A DNA stretch of 54,028 bases from an uncultured Lachnospiraceae bacterium (GCA_900548905.1 URMK01000047.1:1-54028), one strand, 5' to 3'; counted from the stretch's first letter, positions 8,599 through 17,296 are shown. Numbers and translations: made by a program. The notes: generated from the letters alone by a model not told the origin.

Positions 8599-9361
8599 TT
8601 ATATGAAAAGCGAATGGTACCGACAGTGCAATAACCGGGGGCTGCAGATCACTTTCCTGATATGTCTGGGGCTTCTCGTCCTTATGACCGCCGTTCTTGC
8701 CTTTTTCGGGAGACAGCCGGGGTTTGCCTATGCCAGCACCGGTTTTGCCCTCAGGGGAATCTATACCTCCATGTCCGGCATTTTCCCTCTGACAATGGTA
8801 TTTGCCGCCTTCATGGAAAACAATTCCCGTACCAGACAGTCTCCCCTGAAAAACAGCGTGGCCTTCGGAATTCCCCGCAGCACCATATACCTTGGGAAAT
8901 TCCTGGTACAGCTGCTGGTATGTACCGGAATTTTCCTCATCCTTCCCGCTGTCCTCTCCCTTTTATCCTGGCTGTTCCTCAAACACAGCAACGAGGGGGA
9001 ATGGTATTATCTGGTACATTCCATGATCGGGGGGTATCCGCTGTGTGTTTTCATGCTTTCCGTCTGTTTCTGCTTTCTCTTTAATATCGGAAACAGCATG
9101 TCAGGTATTATCCCGATCTTCGTTATCGTATATATCCTGCCCAAGCTTTTTCTTCTCCTGGGTATGAAATATCCGGTTTTTGCAGAGATTTCCCAATGGT
9201 GTCCCGTAAGTATGCTGGATCTTTATTTTGACGAAAGCGGCATTCATTTTTACTGGGATACCCCTGCCACACTGCTGCGCACCTATCTTGCCGGGCTGGG
9301 CGGGACCCTGATCTTTCTCTTCGCCGGCTTATATTGGCTGAACAGGCGGGAAATCAAATAA
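8591..9361 (+). CDS. ABC transporter permease, BcrB-like
   Basis: 256-residue integral membrane protein with about six transmembrane helices, including ITFLICLGLLVLMTAVLAFF near the N-terminus and GTLIFLFAGLYWL near the end. It contains the segment RQSPLKNSVAFGIPRSTIYLG, of the type seen in ABC-2 permeases. It overlaps the ATPase gene by eight bases, which indicates translational coupling. Predicted partner of the preceding ATPase; no catalytic motif of its own. No export substrate can be assigned. Confidence 0.85.
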   Translation: MLNYMKSEWYRQCNNRGLQITFLICLGLLVLMTAVLAFFGRQPGFAYASTGFALRGIYTSMSGIFPLTMVFAAFMENNSRTRQSPLKNSVAFGIPRSTIYLGKFLVQLLVCTGIFLILPAVLSLLSWLFLKHSNEGEWYYLVHSMIGGYPLCVFMLSVCFCFLFNIGNSMSGIIPIFVIVYILPKLFLLLGMKYPVFAEISQWCPVSMLDLYFDESGIHFYWDTPATLLRTYLAGLGGTLIFLFAGLYWLNRREIK

Positions 9362-9363
9362 TT

Positions 9364-9380
9364 CGTAACAGTTCAGACGG
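9364..9380. repeat. 17-bp dispersed repeat copy
   Basis: CGTAACAGTTCAGACGG between the permease stop and the kinase start. An identical 17-mer lies at 53968-53984, a 14/17 match at 10306-10322, and GTAACCGTTCAG occurs on the minus strand inside the 5767-5798 element. Confidence 0.55.
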
Positions 9381-9395
9381 GAAATGAGGTTTGTT

Positions 9396-10310
9396 ATGAC
9401 AGATAAGCTGCTGTGTATCTTTTTATTCCTGCTTCTCCTGGCGCTGTCCATGCGCCTTATTTCCCTGCGCAAGGCTCTCCGGCTGATCCGGGAGGATCTG
9501 AAGGAGATCAACGACGGGGATTTCCCCCGCCGGCATCTGACCGTGGAAACCCCTGATTCCTGCCTACAGTCCCTTGCCGGGGAAATGAACCGGTATATGG
9601 ACACGGCCTGGGCCAGAAGCCGCCGGGAAAGTATACGGGAACAGGAAATGCGGGCTGAAATCACCAATATATCCCATGATCTGCGCACCCCTCTCACCAG
9701 TATTCTGGGATATCTGGAGCTGATCGAAGAGGAATCATTAAGCGACGAACAGAAAGAAAATATGGATGTGGTGTTAAGGCGCGCTTCATACCTGAACCAG
9801 CTGATTGCCCAGCTGTATGAATTCAGCCGCCTGGAAAACGGGGAGCTTCCCCTGAACCCGGAAAGGCTGGATATTTCCTATCTTTTTAAGGAGCATATCC
9901 TTGCCTGTTACGGGGAATTCGAAAAAGCCGGGCTGGAACTTACCCTGCAGCTGCCGCAGCAGCCTGTGTGGGTAATGGCCGATGAAGGCGGACTTAAGCG
10001 TATTTTCCATAACCTGACCTCTAACTGTCTGAAGTACGGCAAAAAGCAAGCCTCTGTTTCCCTGGAATGCACAGAAGGCCAAGCAGTGCTGACCTGCCGC
10101 AATGCGGCGGACGGGCTGACCCCTGGAGATGCGGAACAAATATTCCACCGTTTTTACAGGAAAGAAGCCTCCCGGAATGCCCAGAGCAGCGGCCTGGGGC
10201 TGTCTGTGGCAAAGCTGCTGGCCGAACAGATGGGAGGCGGGATGGAAGCCCGGCTGGAGGATGGAATGCTGGCGATACGCCTCCTGCTGCCCTGTGCGCC
10301 CCTGTCATAA
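9396..10310 (+). CDS. Sensor histidine kinase of the ABC exporter module
   Basis: Sensor kinase of about 304 residues with a single N-terminal hydrophobic segment (CIFLFLLLLALSM), no large extracellular domain, a short linker, an H-box with His94 (ISHDLRTPLTS), and a HATPase domain (LTSNCLKYG N-box; SSGLGLSV G-box). Kinases with almost no sensor domain usually read the state of the adjacent transporter. The ATG at 9396 has GAGG six bases upstream; an in-frame ATG at 9384 is the alternative. It should phosphorylate the regulator at 6888. Its stop codon lies inside a copy of the dispersed repeat. Confidence 0.88.
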   Translation: MTDKLLCIFLFLLLLALSMRLISLRKALRLIREDLKEINDGDFPRRHLTVETPDSCLQSLAGEMNRYMDTAWARSRRESIREQEMRAEITNISHDLRTPLTSILGYLELIEEESLSDEQKENMDVVLRRASYLNQLIAQLYEFSRLENGELPLNPERLDISYLFKEHILACYGEFEKAGLELTLQLPQQPVWVMADEGGLKRIFHNLTSNCLKYGKKQASVSLECTEGQAVLTCRNAADGLTPGDAEQIFHRFYRKEASRNAQSSGLGLSVAKLLAEQMGGGMEARLEDGMLAIRLLLPCAPLS

Positions 10311-10322
10311 CAGTTCGGATGG
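10306..10322. repeat. Diverged copy of the 17-bp repeat
   Basis: CATAACAGTTCGGATGG matches the 17-mer at 9364 at 14 of 17 positions and contains the kinase stop codon. Confidence 0.4.
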
Positions 10323-10333
10323 CTTGGCAAGGA

Positions 10334-10374
10334 TTGACAGATGCCTGCTGCAGGCGTATAATGAACATCGTTCA
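10334..10374 (+). promoter_or_regulatory. Consensus promoter with adjacent dyad
   Basis: TTGACA (10334-10339), a 17-base spacer and TATAAT (10357-10362) make a perfect housekeeping-sigma promoter. The dyad TGAAC-ATC-GTTCA (10362-10374) overlaps the end of the -10 and the predicted start site, so a repressor could block it. It gives the membrane-protein gene its own promoter. Confidence 0.75.
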
Positions 10375-10385
10375 TATAGTCAATT

Positions 10386-10426
10386 ACCCGCGGTAAGCGC
10401 ATCCTTCCGGATCGCTGCCCGCGGGT
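10386..10426 (+). promoter_or_regulatory. Long hairpin in the leader of the membrane protein
   Basis: ACCCGCGG pairs with CCGCGGGT, then AGCG with CGCT, then ATCC with GGAT around a TTCC loop, giving a nearly continuous stem. It ends 11 bases before the ribosome-binding site. No T-run follows, so it is a leader structure rather than a terminator. Confidence 0.6.
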
Positions 10427-10452
10427 ATAAACCATATAGGGAGGATGTTCCT

Positions 10453-10896
10453 TTGAAAATCAAGAAAAAAAATTTACTGCTTCTGGCCGGCCTTGTCTGG
10501 ACAATTGCCGGCTTTAATATTCTGCGTATAGGGATTCTCTCCTATCAGGGATATGTAACGTTTTTGAACCTTATCCTGTCCTGCGCAGTATTTACCGTTT
10601 TCTGGTTTCTGGTATTCGGTAAGCTTGTCAGAAAACATACCCTCCGTATCCTACAATACCAGGAGGAAATGCAGTTTTTTCTCAAGTTTTTTGACATTAA
10701 ATCCTTTTGCATCATGGCATTCATGATGACATTCGGCATCGGCCTGCGCGTTTCCGGCCTGTGTCCGGATATCTTCATAGCGGTCTTTTATTCCGGGCTG
10801 GGGACCGCCCTGTTTCTGGCGGGGGTTCTTTTTACCTGTAACTATTTCCAGGCCTTCCGTACCTGTGAAGCGGACGATCCCGATCCGGTTTCCTAG
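10453..10896 (+). CDS. Four-helix membrane protein, TTG start
   Basis: Unrecognised protein of 147 residues. Four hydrophobic segments are visible: roughly 6-28, 30-53, 75-95 and 98-122, with Lys-rich ends (KIKKKN) and an acidic C-terminus (CEADDPDPVS). The TTG start is chosen because AGGGAGG lies just upstream and no ATG is available in a sensible position. It follows the histidine kinase but has its own consensus promoter and a long leader hairpin. It may be an accessory or immunity protein of the exporter module; that is inference from position only. Confidence 0.6.
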   Translation: MKIKKKNLLLLAGLVWTIAGFNILRIGILSYQGYVTFLNLILSCAVFTVFWFLVFGKLVRKHTLRILQYQEEMQFFLKFFDIKSFCIMAFMMTFGIGLRVSGLCPDIFIAVFYSGLGTALFLAGVLFTCNYFQAFRTCEADDPDPVS

Positions 10897-10913
10897 AGTG
10901 TGTTTGTGAAACC

Positions 10914-10939
10914 TTTGCCGTCTGCACGCAGACGGCAAA
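10914..10939. terminator. Hairpin between convergent genes
   Basis: Perfect 12-bp stem TTTGCCGTCTGC / GCAGACGGCAAA with a 2-base centre, between the convergent membrane protein and GH43 genes. There is no clean T-run; a bidirectional terminator or 3' stabiliser is likely. Confidence 0.6.
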
Positions 10940-10952
10940 GCGGCTTCCTGCC

Positions 10953-11939
10953 CTATTCTTTTTCTCCGTACGGCCCTTTATCGCCGCCGTCTTCCGTGTA
11001 TTTGTTATACATCCAGTTGCCCGTCACTTCATTACAGATATGCAGCCTGCCGAAGCGGTCTTCCATTTCAAACAGAAGCATGCGCTCCTTTCCCGGCCGG
11101 TTCGGGGAATGCAGACACATCATCAGGGTTCCGTCAAACCGGGTAAACAGCATAGAATGGCCGCCGTCCTGGCTGAACAGAGGCTCCGGCTCCTGTTTCC
11201 ACGGACCGGTAATTTCCCCCGACACAGAACGGGCATATCCGCAGGTATAGGCCGTATTGGAAAAGCTGGTCCAGAGCATAAGCAGTTCTCCGTTCTGTGC
11301 CCGGTACAGATATGGGCCATCCGTTACCCTTGCCCATCCCATTTTGGGCTGCGGCTCCGTCAGCTTCCATAATTCCTTGTCGTCCGTGAAACGCCAGGGT
11401 GCCTCAGATGCCCGGAACAGGATGACAGGCTCCCCGATGGAATCCGACAGATCCTCCTCCATACGGACAGCGCAGATTTGCCCGTCCTGCACCTGCAGCC
11501 ATTCATGGCAGAATACCATCCATGGCCTGCCCTGCCGGTCTTCGTACAGGGTCCCATCCAGGCAATGCCAGTTTTCAGGGGTTGCGGGTTTGTTTTTCTT
11601 CGGAAGGAAAGGGCCTCTGGGCGTTTCCGCCTCCAGGAACTGGCAGCCCCGGTATCCTCCCGGCGCCCGGAAGGAGCTTACCAGATAGTATTTTCCTCTC
11701 CAGAAATGACATTCCGGTGCCCAGAAATCCAGCGGCCCCCAGTAATCCTCCCCCGGTTCAAAGACCGGATAGCTTTCCGACCACCATACAAGATCGTCGC
11801 TCTCCCTCACATTCACAGCCCGTCCCCTTTGTCCCGGCCTTTCAAAACAGTCGTAAAGAAAATACTTTTTCTCTTTTTCCCAGGGTACTATACATACATC
11901 CCTGGTGTGCAGATCCTTTACATGAATTTTTTCTCCCAT
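10953..11939 (-). CDS. GH43-family glycoside hydrolase
   Basis: 328-residue five-bladed beta-propeller hydrolase of the GH43 type. Asp14 in RDVCIVPW is the likely base, DFWAPECHFWRGKYYL (71-86) is the blade signature, and Asp129 in LDGT the likely pKa modulator. The position expected for the Glu general acid reads TDGPYLYR (Asp207). No signal peptide. The ATG at 11939 with AAGGAG upstream is preferred over an earlier in-frame ATG. It is the last gene of the minus-strand arabinoxylan unit and probably an arabinofuranosidase or beta-xylosidase-like enzyme acting in the cytoplasm; the exact activity cannot be read from sequence. Confidence 0.8.
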   Translation of the reverse strand: MGEKIHVKDLHTRDVCIVPWEKEKKYFLYDCFERPGQRGRAVNVRESDDLVWWSESYPVFEPGEDYWGPLDFWAPECHFWRGKYYLVSSFRAPGGYRGCQFLEAETPRGPFLPKKNKPATPENWHCLDGTLYEDRQGRPWMVFCHEWLQVQDGQICAVRMEEDLSDSIGEPVILFRASEAPWRFTDDKELWKLTEPQPKMGWARVTDGPYLYRAQNGELLMLWTSFSNTAYTCGYARSVSGEITGPWKQEPEPLFSQDGGHSMLFTRFDGTLMMCLHSPNRPGKERMLLFEMEDRFGRLHICNEVTGNWMYNKYTEDGGDKGPYGEKE

Positions 11940-12004
11940 ATGCGTCTCCTTCCTCTCCCTGCACAGCCTTTCCTGCACCTTATAACAATTCCGTACCTTC
12001 CCGG

Positions 12005-12184
12005 TTACTTAAACTGTACATTTAAGTTTTTCCCCAAAGCTTCCGCAACTTTCGCTAAAAAATCCAGACTGGGATTGTAATTTCCGCTTTCAAGGCGGGA
12101 TATATTGCTTTTTTGTGTTCCCACTCTTTTTGCCAGCTCCGCCCGGGTCATATTCTGCTCCTTTCTTGCCCTGTCAATTTCCAT
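12005..12184 (-). CDS. 59-residue HTH protein inside the xylan unit
   Basis: Short open frame reading MEIDRARKEQNMTRAEL and ending in ALGKNLNVQFK. It is almost exactly one Xre/HigA-type helix-turn-helix (helix pair AELAKRVGTQKSNISRLE). It starts 24 bases after the YesM stop and ends 65 bases before GH43. The first ATG has only a weak AAGAG; the internal ATG at codon 12 has AAAGGAG six bases upstream but would drop the first helix. Related antitoxin-type proteins usually carry 30-40 more N-terminal residues, so this may be a minimal regulator or a truncated remnant. Confidence 0.55.
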   Translation of the reverse strand: MEIDRARKEQNMTRAELAKRVGTQKSNISRLESGNYNPSLDFLAKVAEALGKNLNVQFK

Positions 12185-12208
12185 TTGTGGGTTTTTTCTC
12201 TTTTATAG

Positions 12209-13909
12209 TCAGAATAGCACCTTTTGGGCGGGAAAGCTATAAGGAATCCGAATCTGGATTCTTGTATCTTCTCCTGCTTTGCTGCGGATTTCAATTCCGT
12301 AATCCTCTCCGTAAAAAATACGTATCCTGTCGTTTACATTCTTCAGCCCATATCCCTTCGATTCCTGGTTTACCGCCTGGTTTCCCTCTTCTGCGGCAAA
12401 CCCTTGCCCGTTGTCTGTGACAGCAAGCAGCAGTTCCTCTCCGTCTTTTTTAATAAGGACACGCAGCAGGCCCCGTCCGTCCCGTTTTTTATCGATTCCA
12501 TGCTCCAACGCATTTTCAATCAGCGGCTGCAGTATGTTGCATATTACCTGGCAGGGTTTGCAGGACTCTTCGATTTCACATACCGCATCAAAGCTGTTAT
12601 TGTGCAGAGCCAGCTGAATGTTGATATAGCTTTGGGCATTCAGAAGCTCTTCTTCTATTGTTGTGGTTGCTTTTCCGCTGTTCAGGGCTGTCCGGTAAAA
12701 AGCCGATATATCTCTGCTTATTTTGGCAATTTCCATTTCCCCTGCCCTGATAGCGCTCCAGTTGATAAAGGAAAGGGTGTTATACAGGAAATGAGGATTC
12801 AGCTGGGCCTGAAGCATTTTAAATTCCGCTTCTTTTTGAATAATCTGGCTTCGGTACACCTCATTTACCAAGATGTTCAGCTTTTTAATCATTGCACCGA
12901 AGGCATTGGTAAGCTGTCCGATTTCATCCTCCGCTTCCGATGTTACTTCAATGGAAAAATCGCCTTCCTCCACCCTGCGGATATGGCTGCGCAGCCCTTC
13001 CAGCGGGCCAAGCAGCCAGAGGCACAGCAGCCAGCTCATCAAAAGGCAGAGAAAAACAGCGAGGATCAGCACAAGTAAGGTAGCCTTTAATATGGACGGA
13101 TCGTTGATTTCCATCTTCCTTTCGGGAACAAAACAGAGGGATTTCCACCCGGTTTCCGGTATATTGTTCACAAACAGAATATAATCTTCTCCGTCCAGCC
13201 TGACCTCCTGATAGGTTTCCGCATGTCCATAATCCGCATAGCCCTGCATTCCTGGACTTTCAAAGATGATATGTCCGCTCCCGTCAGCCAAAATCAGCTG
13301 TTTCTCCCCGGTCAGCATCAGGCCAAGCGATTCGGATATACGGAACTCTATGTACAGTACGTTTGTCACCCCCGTCCCCTGCGGAGGGTATTGGCATACC
13401 GCCGTAAGCCTGCCGTCACTGACTTTATAGCGCAGCAGCATACGGCCGGAGCTTTTGTCATACTCCGGCAGGCCTTCCAGATCATAGAGATATCTGGAAT
13501 GTCCTTTCAGCGTCTCATTATCCGTATAAATTTTAACAAGCAATATATTGGAATGAGAGCTTACAATACTCTCAATCGTAGGCTCCATACTATTTTCAAA
13601 CATCAGATATTGCTGATAGTAACTGATATTTTCCGTATTCAGACATTGCATCATTTCAGAATTGTACAGAAGGCTGGAAATCACGGTCTGGCTCTGGGCG
13701 ATCTGGCTGTTCAGCATGGTATTTGCCTGCCAGATCTGTTCTTTCACACTCTGCTTTTCCTTATCCAGCAGATTATTATGGGCCTGGTAATACGAATAGA
13801 TCCCCAGCGGGATCAGTGTAATGCTGGATGTAAGGAAAAATGCGGCAAACAGCTTTCGGGAAAACCTCGTATTCCGGATCTTTCTTTTCAGCCTGGGCCA
13901 TAGTTTCAT
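12209..13909 (-). CDS. YesM-family sensor histidine kinase
   Basis: Sensor kinase of about 566 residues. TM1 (FAAFFLTSSITLIPLGIYSY), an extracellular Cache-like domain of about 240 residues, TM2 (ATLLVLILAVFLCLLMSWLLC), a HAMP segment (LEGLRSHIRRVEEGDFSIEV), the His_kinase motif LQAQLNPHFLYNTLSF and an HATPase domain (LIENALEHGIDKKRDG; SKGYGLKNVNDR). YesM kinases sense extracellular oligosaccharides, often via the binding protein. The ATG at 13909 has GGGAGG upstream; an ATG eight codons earlier is possible. It works with the YesN regulator directly upstream in the same operon. Confidence 0.92.
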   Translation of the reverse strand: MKLWPRLKRKIRNTRFSRKLFAAFFLTSSITLIPLGIYSYYQAHNNLLDKEKQSVKEQIWQANTMLNSQIAQSQTVISSLLYNSEMMQCLNTENISYYQQYLMFENSMEPTIESIVSSHSNILLVKIYTDNETLKGHSRYLYDLEGLPEYDKSSGRMLLRYKVSDGRLTAVCQYPPQGTGVTNVLYIEFRISESLGLMLTGEKQLILADGSGHIIFESPGMQGYADYGHAETYQEVRLDGEDYILFVNNIPETGWKSLCFVPERKMEINDPSILKATLLVLILAVFLCLLMSWLLCLWLLGPLEGLRSHIRRVEEGDFSIEVTSEAEDEIGQLTNAFGAMIKKLNILVNEVYRSQIIQKEAEFKMLQAQLNPHFLYNTLSFINWSAIRAGEMEIAKISRDISAFYRTALNSGKATTTIEEELLNAQSYINIQLALHNNSFDAVCEIEESCKPCQVICNILQPLIENALEHGIDKKRDGRGLLRVLIKKDGEELLLAVTDNGQGFAAEEGNQAVNQESKGYGLKNVNDRIRIFYGEDYGIEIRSKAGEDTRIQIRIPYSFPAQKVLF

Positions 13910-13961
13910 CTTCTCTTTCCTCCCCCATTCCACCGCCTTTTATCCTTACCGGCTGCCATTC

Positions 13962-15449
13962 CTATCTGCCGTGCTCCCTGAACTGGGCAGGAGATATGCC
14001 CACATTATTTTTAAAAGTGATATTAAAGTATGAATAGTTCTGATATCCCACCTTTGCGGCCACCTCCGCTATCTTCATATTTCCGGAAAGAAGCAGTTCC
14101 TTCGCCTTGTCCAGCCGGGTCATTGTAATATATTTAATCAGGCTGACTCCCACCTCCTTCTTAAACAGATAACTTAAATAAGAAGGGGAAAGATACACTT
14201 CTTCGGCAATGGACTGCAGGCTGATATCCTCCTGATAACGCAGTTCCACGATTTCAATAACAGAACGTATTACTTTTTTCTGTTCGCTGCCGCCCGCCTC
14301 CTCCGCCTTATGCGCTTCCATAAACTGTACCGTAAGCGTGAGTATCATTTTATGGATCCCCGACAGGGAATTTTCCTGAAACAATCTGTCCAGATGGGTT
14401 TTAAAATCCCCATAAGGTATCCGGCTGTTGTCAAACATTCTTTTAAGGATATTGGAGTACAGATATTTCACATAAATCTGGGAATCCATAATATGGGAAC
14501 GAAGTTCCTCCCGAAGCAGCTTCAGATTCTCCGTCACATAGGGGAGATTATTGTTATCCACCCCATAGTAAATTTCTTTTATAATCCGTTCTATGATCTG
14601 TTCTGAATTCCCTGATGCCTTGTTGCTTTCATTCCAATGGAGCAGCTGGTTCCCATCCATGAAGAAGTGGAAACGCAGCATCTCTTCCATCCGCAGGAAG
14701 CTGTCCTGGAGTTCCCCGCAGCTGCCCGCTTCTTTTCCCAGTACGACACAGGCCTGCCGGATATTACAGCTTTCCAGGAACTCCATAACTGCCTGATCCC
14801 CTTCTTCCCCCTCATCCAGAAGCAAAAGGATAATACCCTCGCTTACGGTGATAATGCTTCGAAGGAGAACAAAATTATCCTTTACCCTCTCGTAAAAGGC
14901 GGCAATGGCCGTTTCGTTTTCATCCTGTATATCGTAAAGCTGCAGCCGGAAGGTTTCGCTTCCCTCCAGCAGCTTAGCAAGCCATTCCGACGGCGGCCCT
15001 TCTTTATGCAGGAAAGCCGCCATAACATCCTCCGCCCCTGTACCAGGGCGCTGCAGACGTCTGCTTTCCTCCTGTTCCCTGATCACAGCCTCCACAACTT
15101 GGGCAAGGACCGTCTGGAATTCATCCGGATCGATCGGCTTCAGGAAATAGTGGAGCACTCTGTTTTCCAAAGCGGTTTTTGCATAGTCAAAGTCCGCAAA
15201 AGCGCTGAAAATCACTATTTTCAATCCCTTATAGGTTTGGTTTGCCTGTACCAGCAGTTCCAGGCCATCCATAAAAGGCATTTTTATATCCGTAAAAAGA
15301 ATGTCCACCGTATTTTTTTCCAGACATTTCATGGCTTCCTCACCATTTTCCGCCATATAAACCTGGAATTCATAGGGACTGCGTTCCAGCAGAAGGCTTA
15401 TCCCTTCTCTCTCAATCCATTCGTCATCTGCAATTAATACCGACAGCAT
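13962..15449 (-). CDS. YesN-type response regulator with AraC HTH
   Basis: 495-residue response regulator: receiver domain with DDE (8-10) and Asp54 in LFTDIKMPFMDG, a long helical middle region, and a C-terminal AraC HTH (about 395-495, with SIAEEVYLSPSYLSYLFKKEVG and AAKVGYQNYSYFNITFKNNVG). GGAGGGG precedes the ATG. It is encoded between the transporter genes and yesM on the same strand, so its likely targets are the binding-protein and GH51 promoters of this locus. Confidence 0.93.
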   Translation of the reverse strand: MLSVLIADDEWIEREGISLLLERSPYEFQVYMAENGEEAMKCLEKNTVDILFTDIKMPFMDGLELLVQANQTYKGLKIVIFSAFADFDYAKTALENRVLHYFLKPIDPDEFQTVLAQVVEAVIREQEESRRLQRPGTGAEDVMAAFLHKEGPPSEWLAKLLEGSETFRLQLYDIQDENETAIAAFYERVKDNFVLLRSIITVSEGIILLLLDEGEEGDQAVMEFLESCNIRQACVVLGKEAGSCGELQDSFLRMEEMLRFHFFMDGNQLLHWNESNKASGNSEQIIERIIKEIYYGVDNNNLPYVTENLKLLREELRSHIMDSQIYVKYLYSNILKRMFDNSRIPYGDFKTHLDRLFQENSLSGIHKMILTLTVQFMEAHKAEEAGGSEQKKVIRSVIEIVELRYQEDISLQSIAEEVYLSPSYLSYLFKKEVGVSLIKYITMTRLDKAKELLLSGNMKIAEVAAKVGYQNYSYFNITFKNNVGISPAQFREHGR

Positions 15450-15475
15450 TTTCCCCTCCGTAACTTTCCAAAACC

Positions 15476-16363
15476 TTATTCCTTAACGGAACCAAGCGTT
15501 ATGCCGGTCACAAAATATTTTTGCAGGAATGGATAAACCACTAATATGGGAAGCAGGGCAATCATAATTTTCGCCGCATTCAGTGTCTTGTTGGAAGACT
15601 GCATGATATTTTCCAGCTGCCTGGGATCCGTAATATTGGTAGTATCCGTTGGTATGACCAGCTGTTGTATGTATGTCATCATCGGGACTTTGGACGGTGT
15701 ATTGATATATATCATCCCGTCAAAAAAGGAATTCCACTGGTTTACAATACTGAAAAGAGTGATCGTGGCAAGACAGGGAAGGGAAATCGGAAGGAATATT
15801 TTAAAGAGAATATCCACATGAGAAGCTCCGTCCATAATCGCTGCTTCCTCCATACCGGGGCTGATGTTGCGGAAATAGTTCATCAGAAGGATAACATTAT
15901 AAATCGGAACCGCGCCGGGAAGTACCAGGGACCAGAAGGAATTAATCAATCCCAGCCGGCTGACCGTCAGATACAGAGGAATCAGGCCTGCGGAAAACAT
16001 CATGCAGAAGATCAGAATCCACATATATACATTCCGTCCACGGAACAGCTTCGGGGATTTGGACAGGGGATATGCCATCAGGACCGTCAATATAAAATTC
16101 AGGCCCCCTCCCACAATTACCCGCAGGACCGATACGCCAAAGGCGGTAAAGAACCCACTGTCCTTCAGCAGCATCTTGTAGGATGCAAGGGTAAAGCCTT
16201 TCGGGAGCAAAAACACTTCACCTGCCGCCGCCCTGGATTTGTTGCTGAAGGAGAGGGACAGCGTATTCAAAAAAGGGATCAGACAGGTAAGGCTTACTGC
16301 CACAACTACTATAACAATCAAAAAATGTCCCAGTTTTTCTCCGGTTTTTTCTTTTATTTTCAT
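15476..16363 (-). CDS. Carbohydrate ABC permease, LplC/YtcP type
   Basis: 295-residue permease with six predicted helices and the EAA loop MEEAAIMDGASHVDILFKIFLP that contacts the ATPase. The C-terminus YPFLQKYFVTGITLGSVKE is typical of LplC-type subunits. The ATG at 16363 is preferred over 16411 because AAGGTGG lies upstream. It pairs with the LplB-type permease that ends 26 bases upstream. No ATPase is encoded here; a shared MsmX-type ATPase elsewhere would be needed (established for Lpl-type systems). Confidence 0.92.
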   Translation of the reverse strand: MKIKEKTGEKLGHFLIVIVVVAVSLTCLIPFLNTLSLSFSNKSRAAAGEVFLLPKGFTLASYKMLLKDSGFFTAFGVSVLRVIVGGGLNFILTVLMAYPLSKSPKLFRGRNVYMWILIFCMMFSAGLIPLYLTVSRLGLINSFWSLVLPGAVPIYNVILLMNYFRNISPGMEEAAIMDGASHVDILFKIFLPISLPCLATITLFSIVNQWNSFFDGMIYINTPSKVPMMTYIQQLVIPTDTTNITDPRQLENIMQSSNKTLNAAKIMIALLPILVVYPFLQKYFVTGITLGSVKE

Positions 16364-16388
16364 GATCTGTACCACCTTTCCCGCTCTG

Positions 16389-17279
16389 TCAGAAAATCCG
16401 GTAGTTGGCAAATTTCTCCGCCAGCTTATAGGAAATAATAATCAGCAAAAAGCTTATGACGGATTTCATCATCCCCACCGCCGTTGCAAGGCTGAACTGG
16501 GCATTTTCCAGTCCCATACGGTACACATAGGTGTCAATGATATCTCCGGTCTGATATACCAGCGGATTATACAGGTTAAAAACCTGATCAAACCCCGCAT
16601 TCAAAACATTTCCCAGACTCAGCGTCCCCACCAGGACTATGGTGCTCACAATAGATGGCAGCGTTATATATAAAAGCTGTTTGGATTTGGATGCACCGTC
16701 GATGGCACTCGCTTCATACAGAGTGGGATCAATTCCCGCCAACGCGGCAAGAAAAATAATGCTGTTATACCCAAAGCCCTTCCATACATCGGATAGAACC
16801 ACAATCGGACGGAACCAGAAATTGCTGCCCATAAAAATAATGGGGTCTATTCCGATCCCCGACAGGAGGGTATTCACAATTCCGGATTTGGAAAATATAT
16901 CCGCAATTATGCTTCCCAGGATAACCCAGGATATAAAATTAGGAAGATAAACAATTGTCTGCAGTGTCCTTTTTAACAGTTTACATCGGATTGCATTCAG
17001 CATCAATGCAAAAACCAGCGGCACCAGTAGATTCAGGACCATCTTGGATACAGCAATTACCAGGGTGTTTACGAAAATCTGCCTGCTGTCAGGAAGCTGG
17101 AACATAAATCTGAAATTATCCATCCCTACCCATTTGGATCCCAGAAGCCCTTTCGCCGGGAGAAAATTCTGGAAGGCCATAACAAGACCCGTAAGCGGTA
17201 TAATATTAAACAGCAATATAAATATCATGCCCGGAGCTATCATGGCATGAAAAGTGATATTCGCTTTTCTGTTTTTCAC
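16389..17279 (-). CDS. Carbohydrate ABC permease, LplB type
   Basis: 296-residue permease with six helices and the EAA loop LYEASAIDGASKSKQLLYITLP. GTG start at 17279 with AAGGAGG upstream. Second membrane subunit of the arabinoxylan oligosaccharide importer; between it and the binding protein gene lies a strong hairpin that probably adjusts expression. Confidence 0.92.
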   Translation of the reverse strand: MKNRKANITFHAMIAPGMIFILLFNIIPLTGLVMAFQNFLPAKGLLGSKWVGMDNFRFMFQLPDSRQIFVNTLVIAVSKMVLNLLVPLVFALMLNAIRCKLLKRTLQTIVYLPNFISWVILGSIIADIFSKSGIVNTLLSGIGIDPIIFMGSNFWFRPIVVLSDVWKGFGYNSIIFLAALAGIDPTLYEASAIDGASKSKQLLYITLPSIVSTIVLVGTLSLGNVLNAGFDQVFNLYNPLVYQTGDIIDTYVYRMGLENAQFSLATAVGMMKSVISFLLIIISYKLAEKFANYRIF

Positions 17280-17296
17280 GTTGCTTCCTCCTTACA

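Noticed and set aside
10129..10452. N-terminal extension of the membrane protein from an ATG in the kinase gene
   Set aside because: It overlaps the end of the histidine kinase and a consensus promoter plus hairpin; the TTG at 10453 has the ribosome-binding site.
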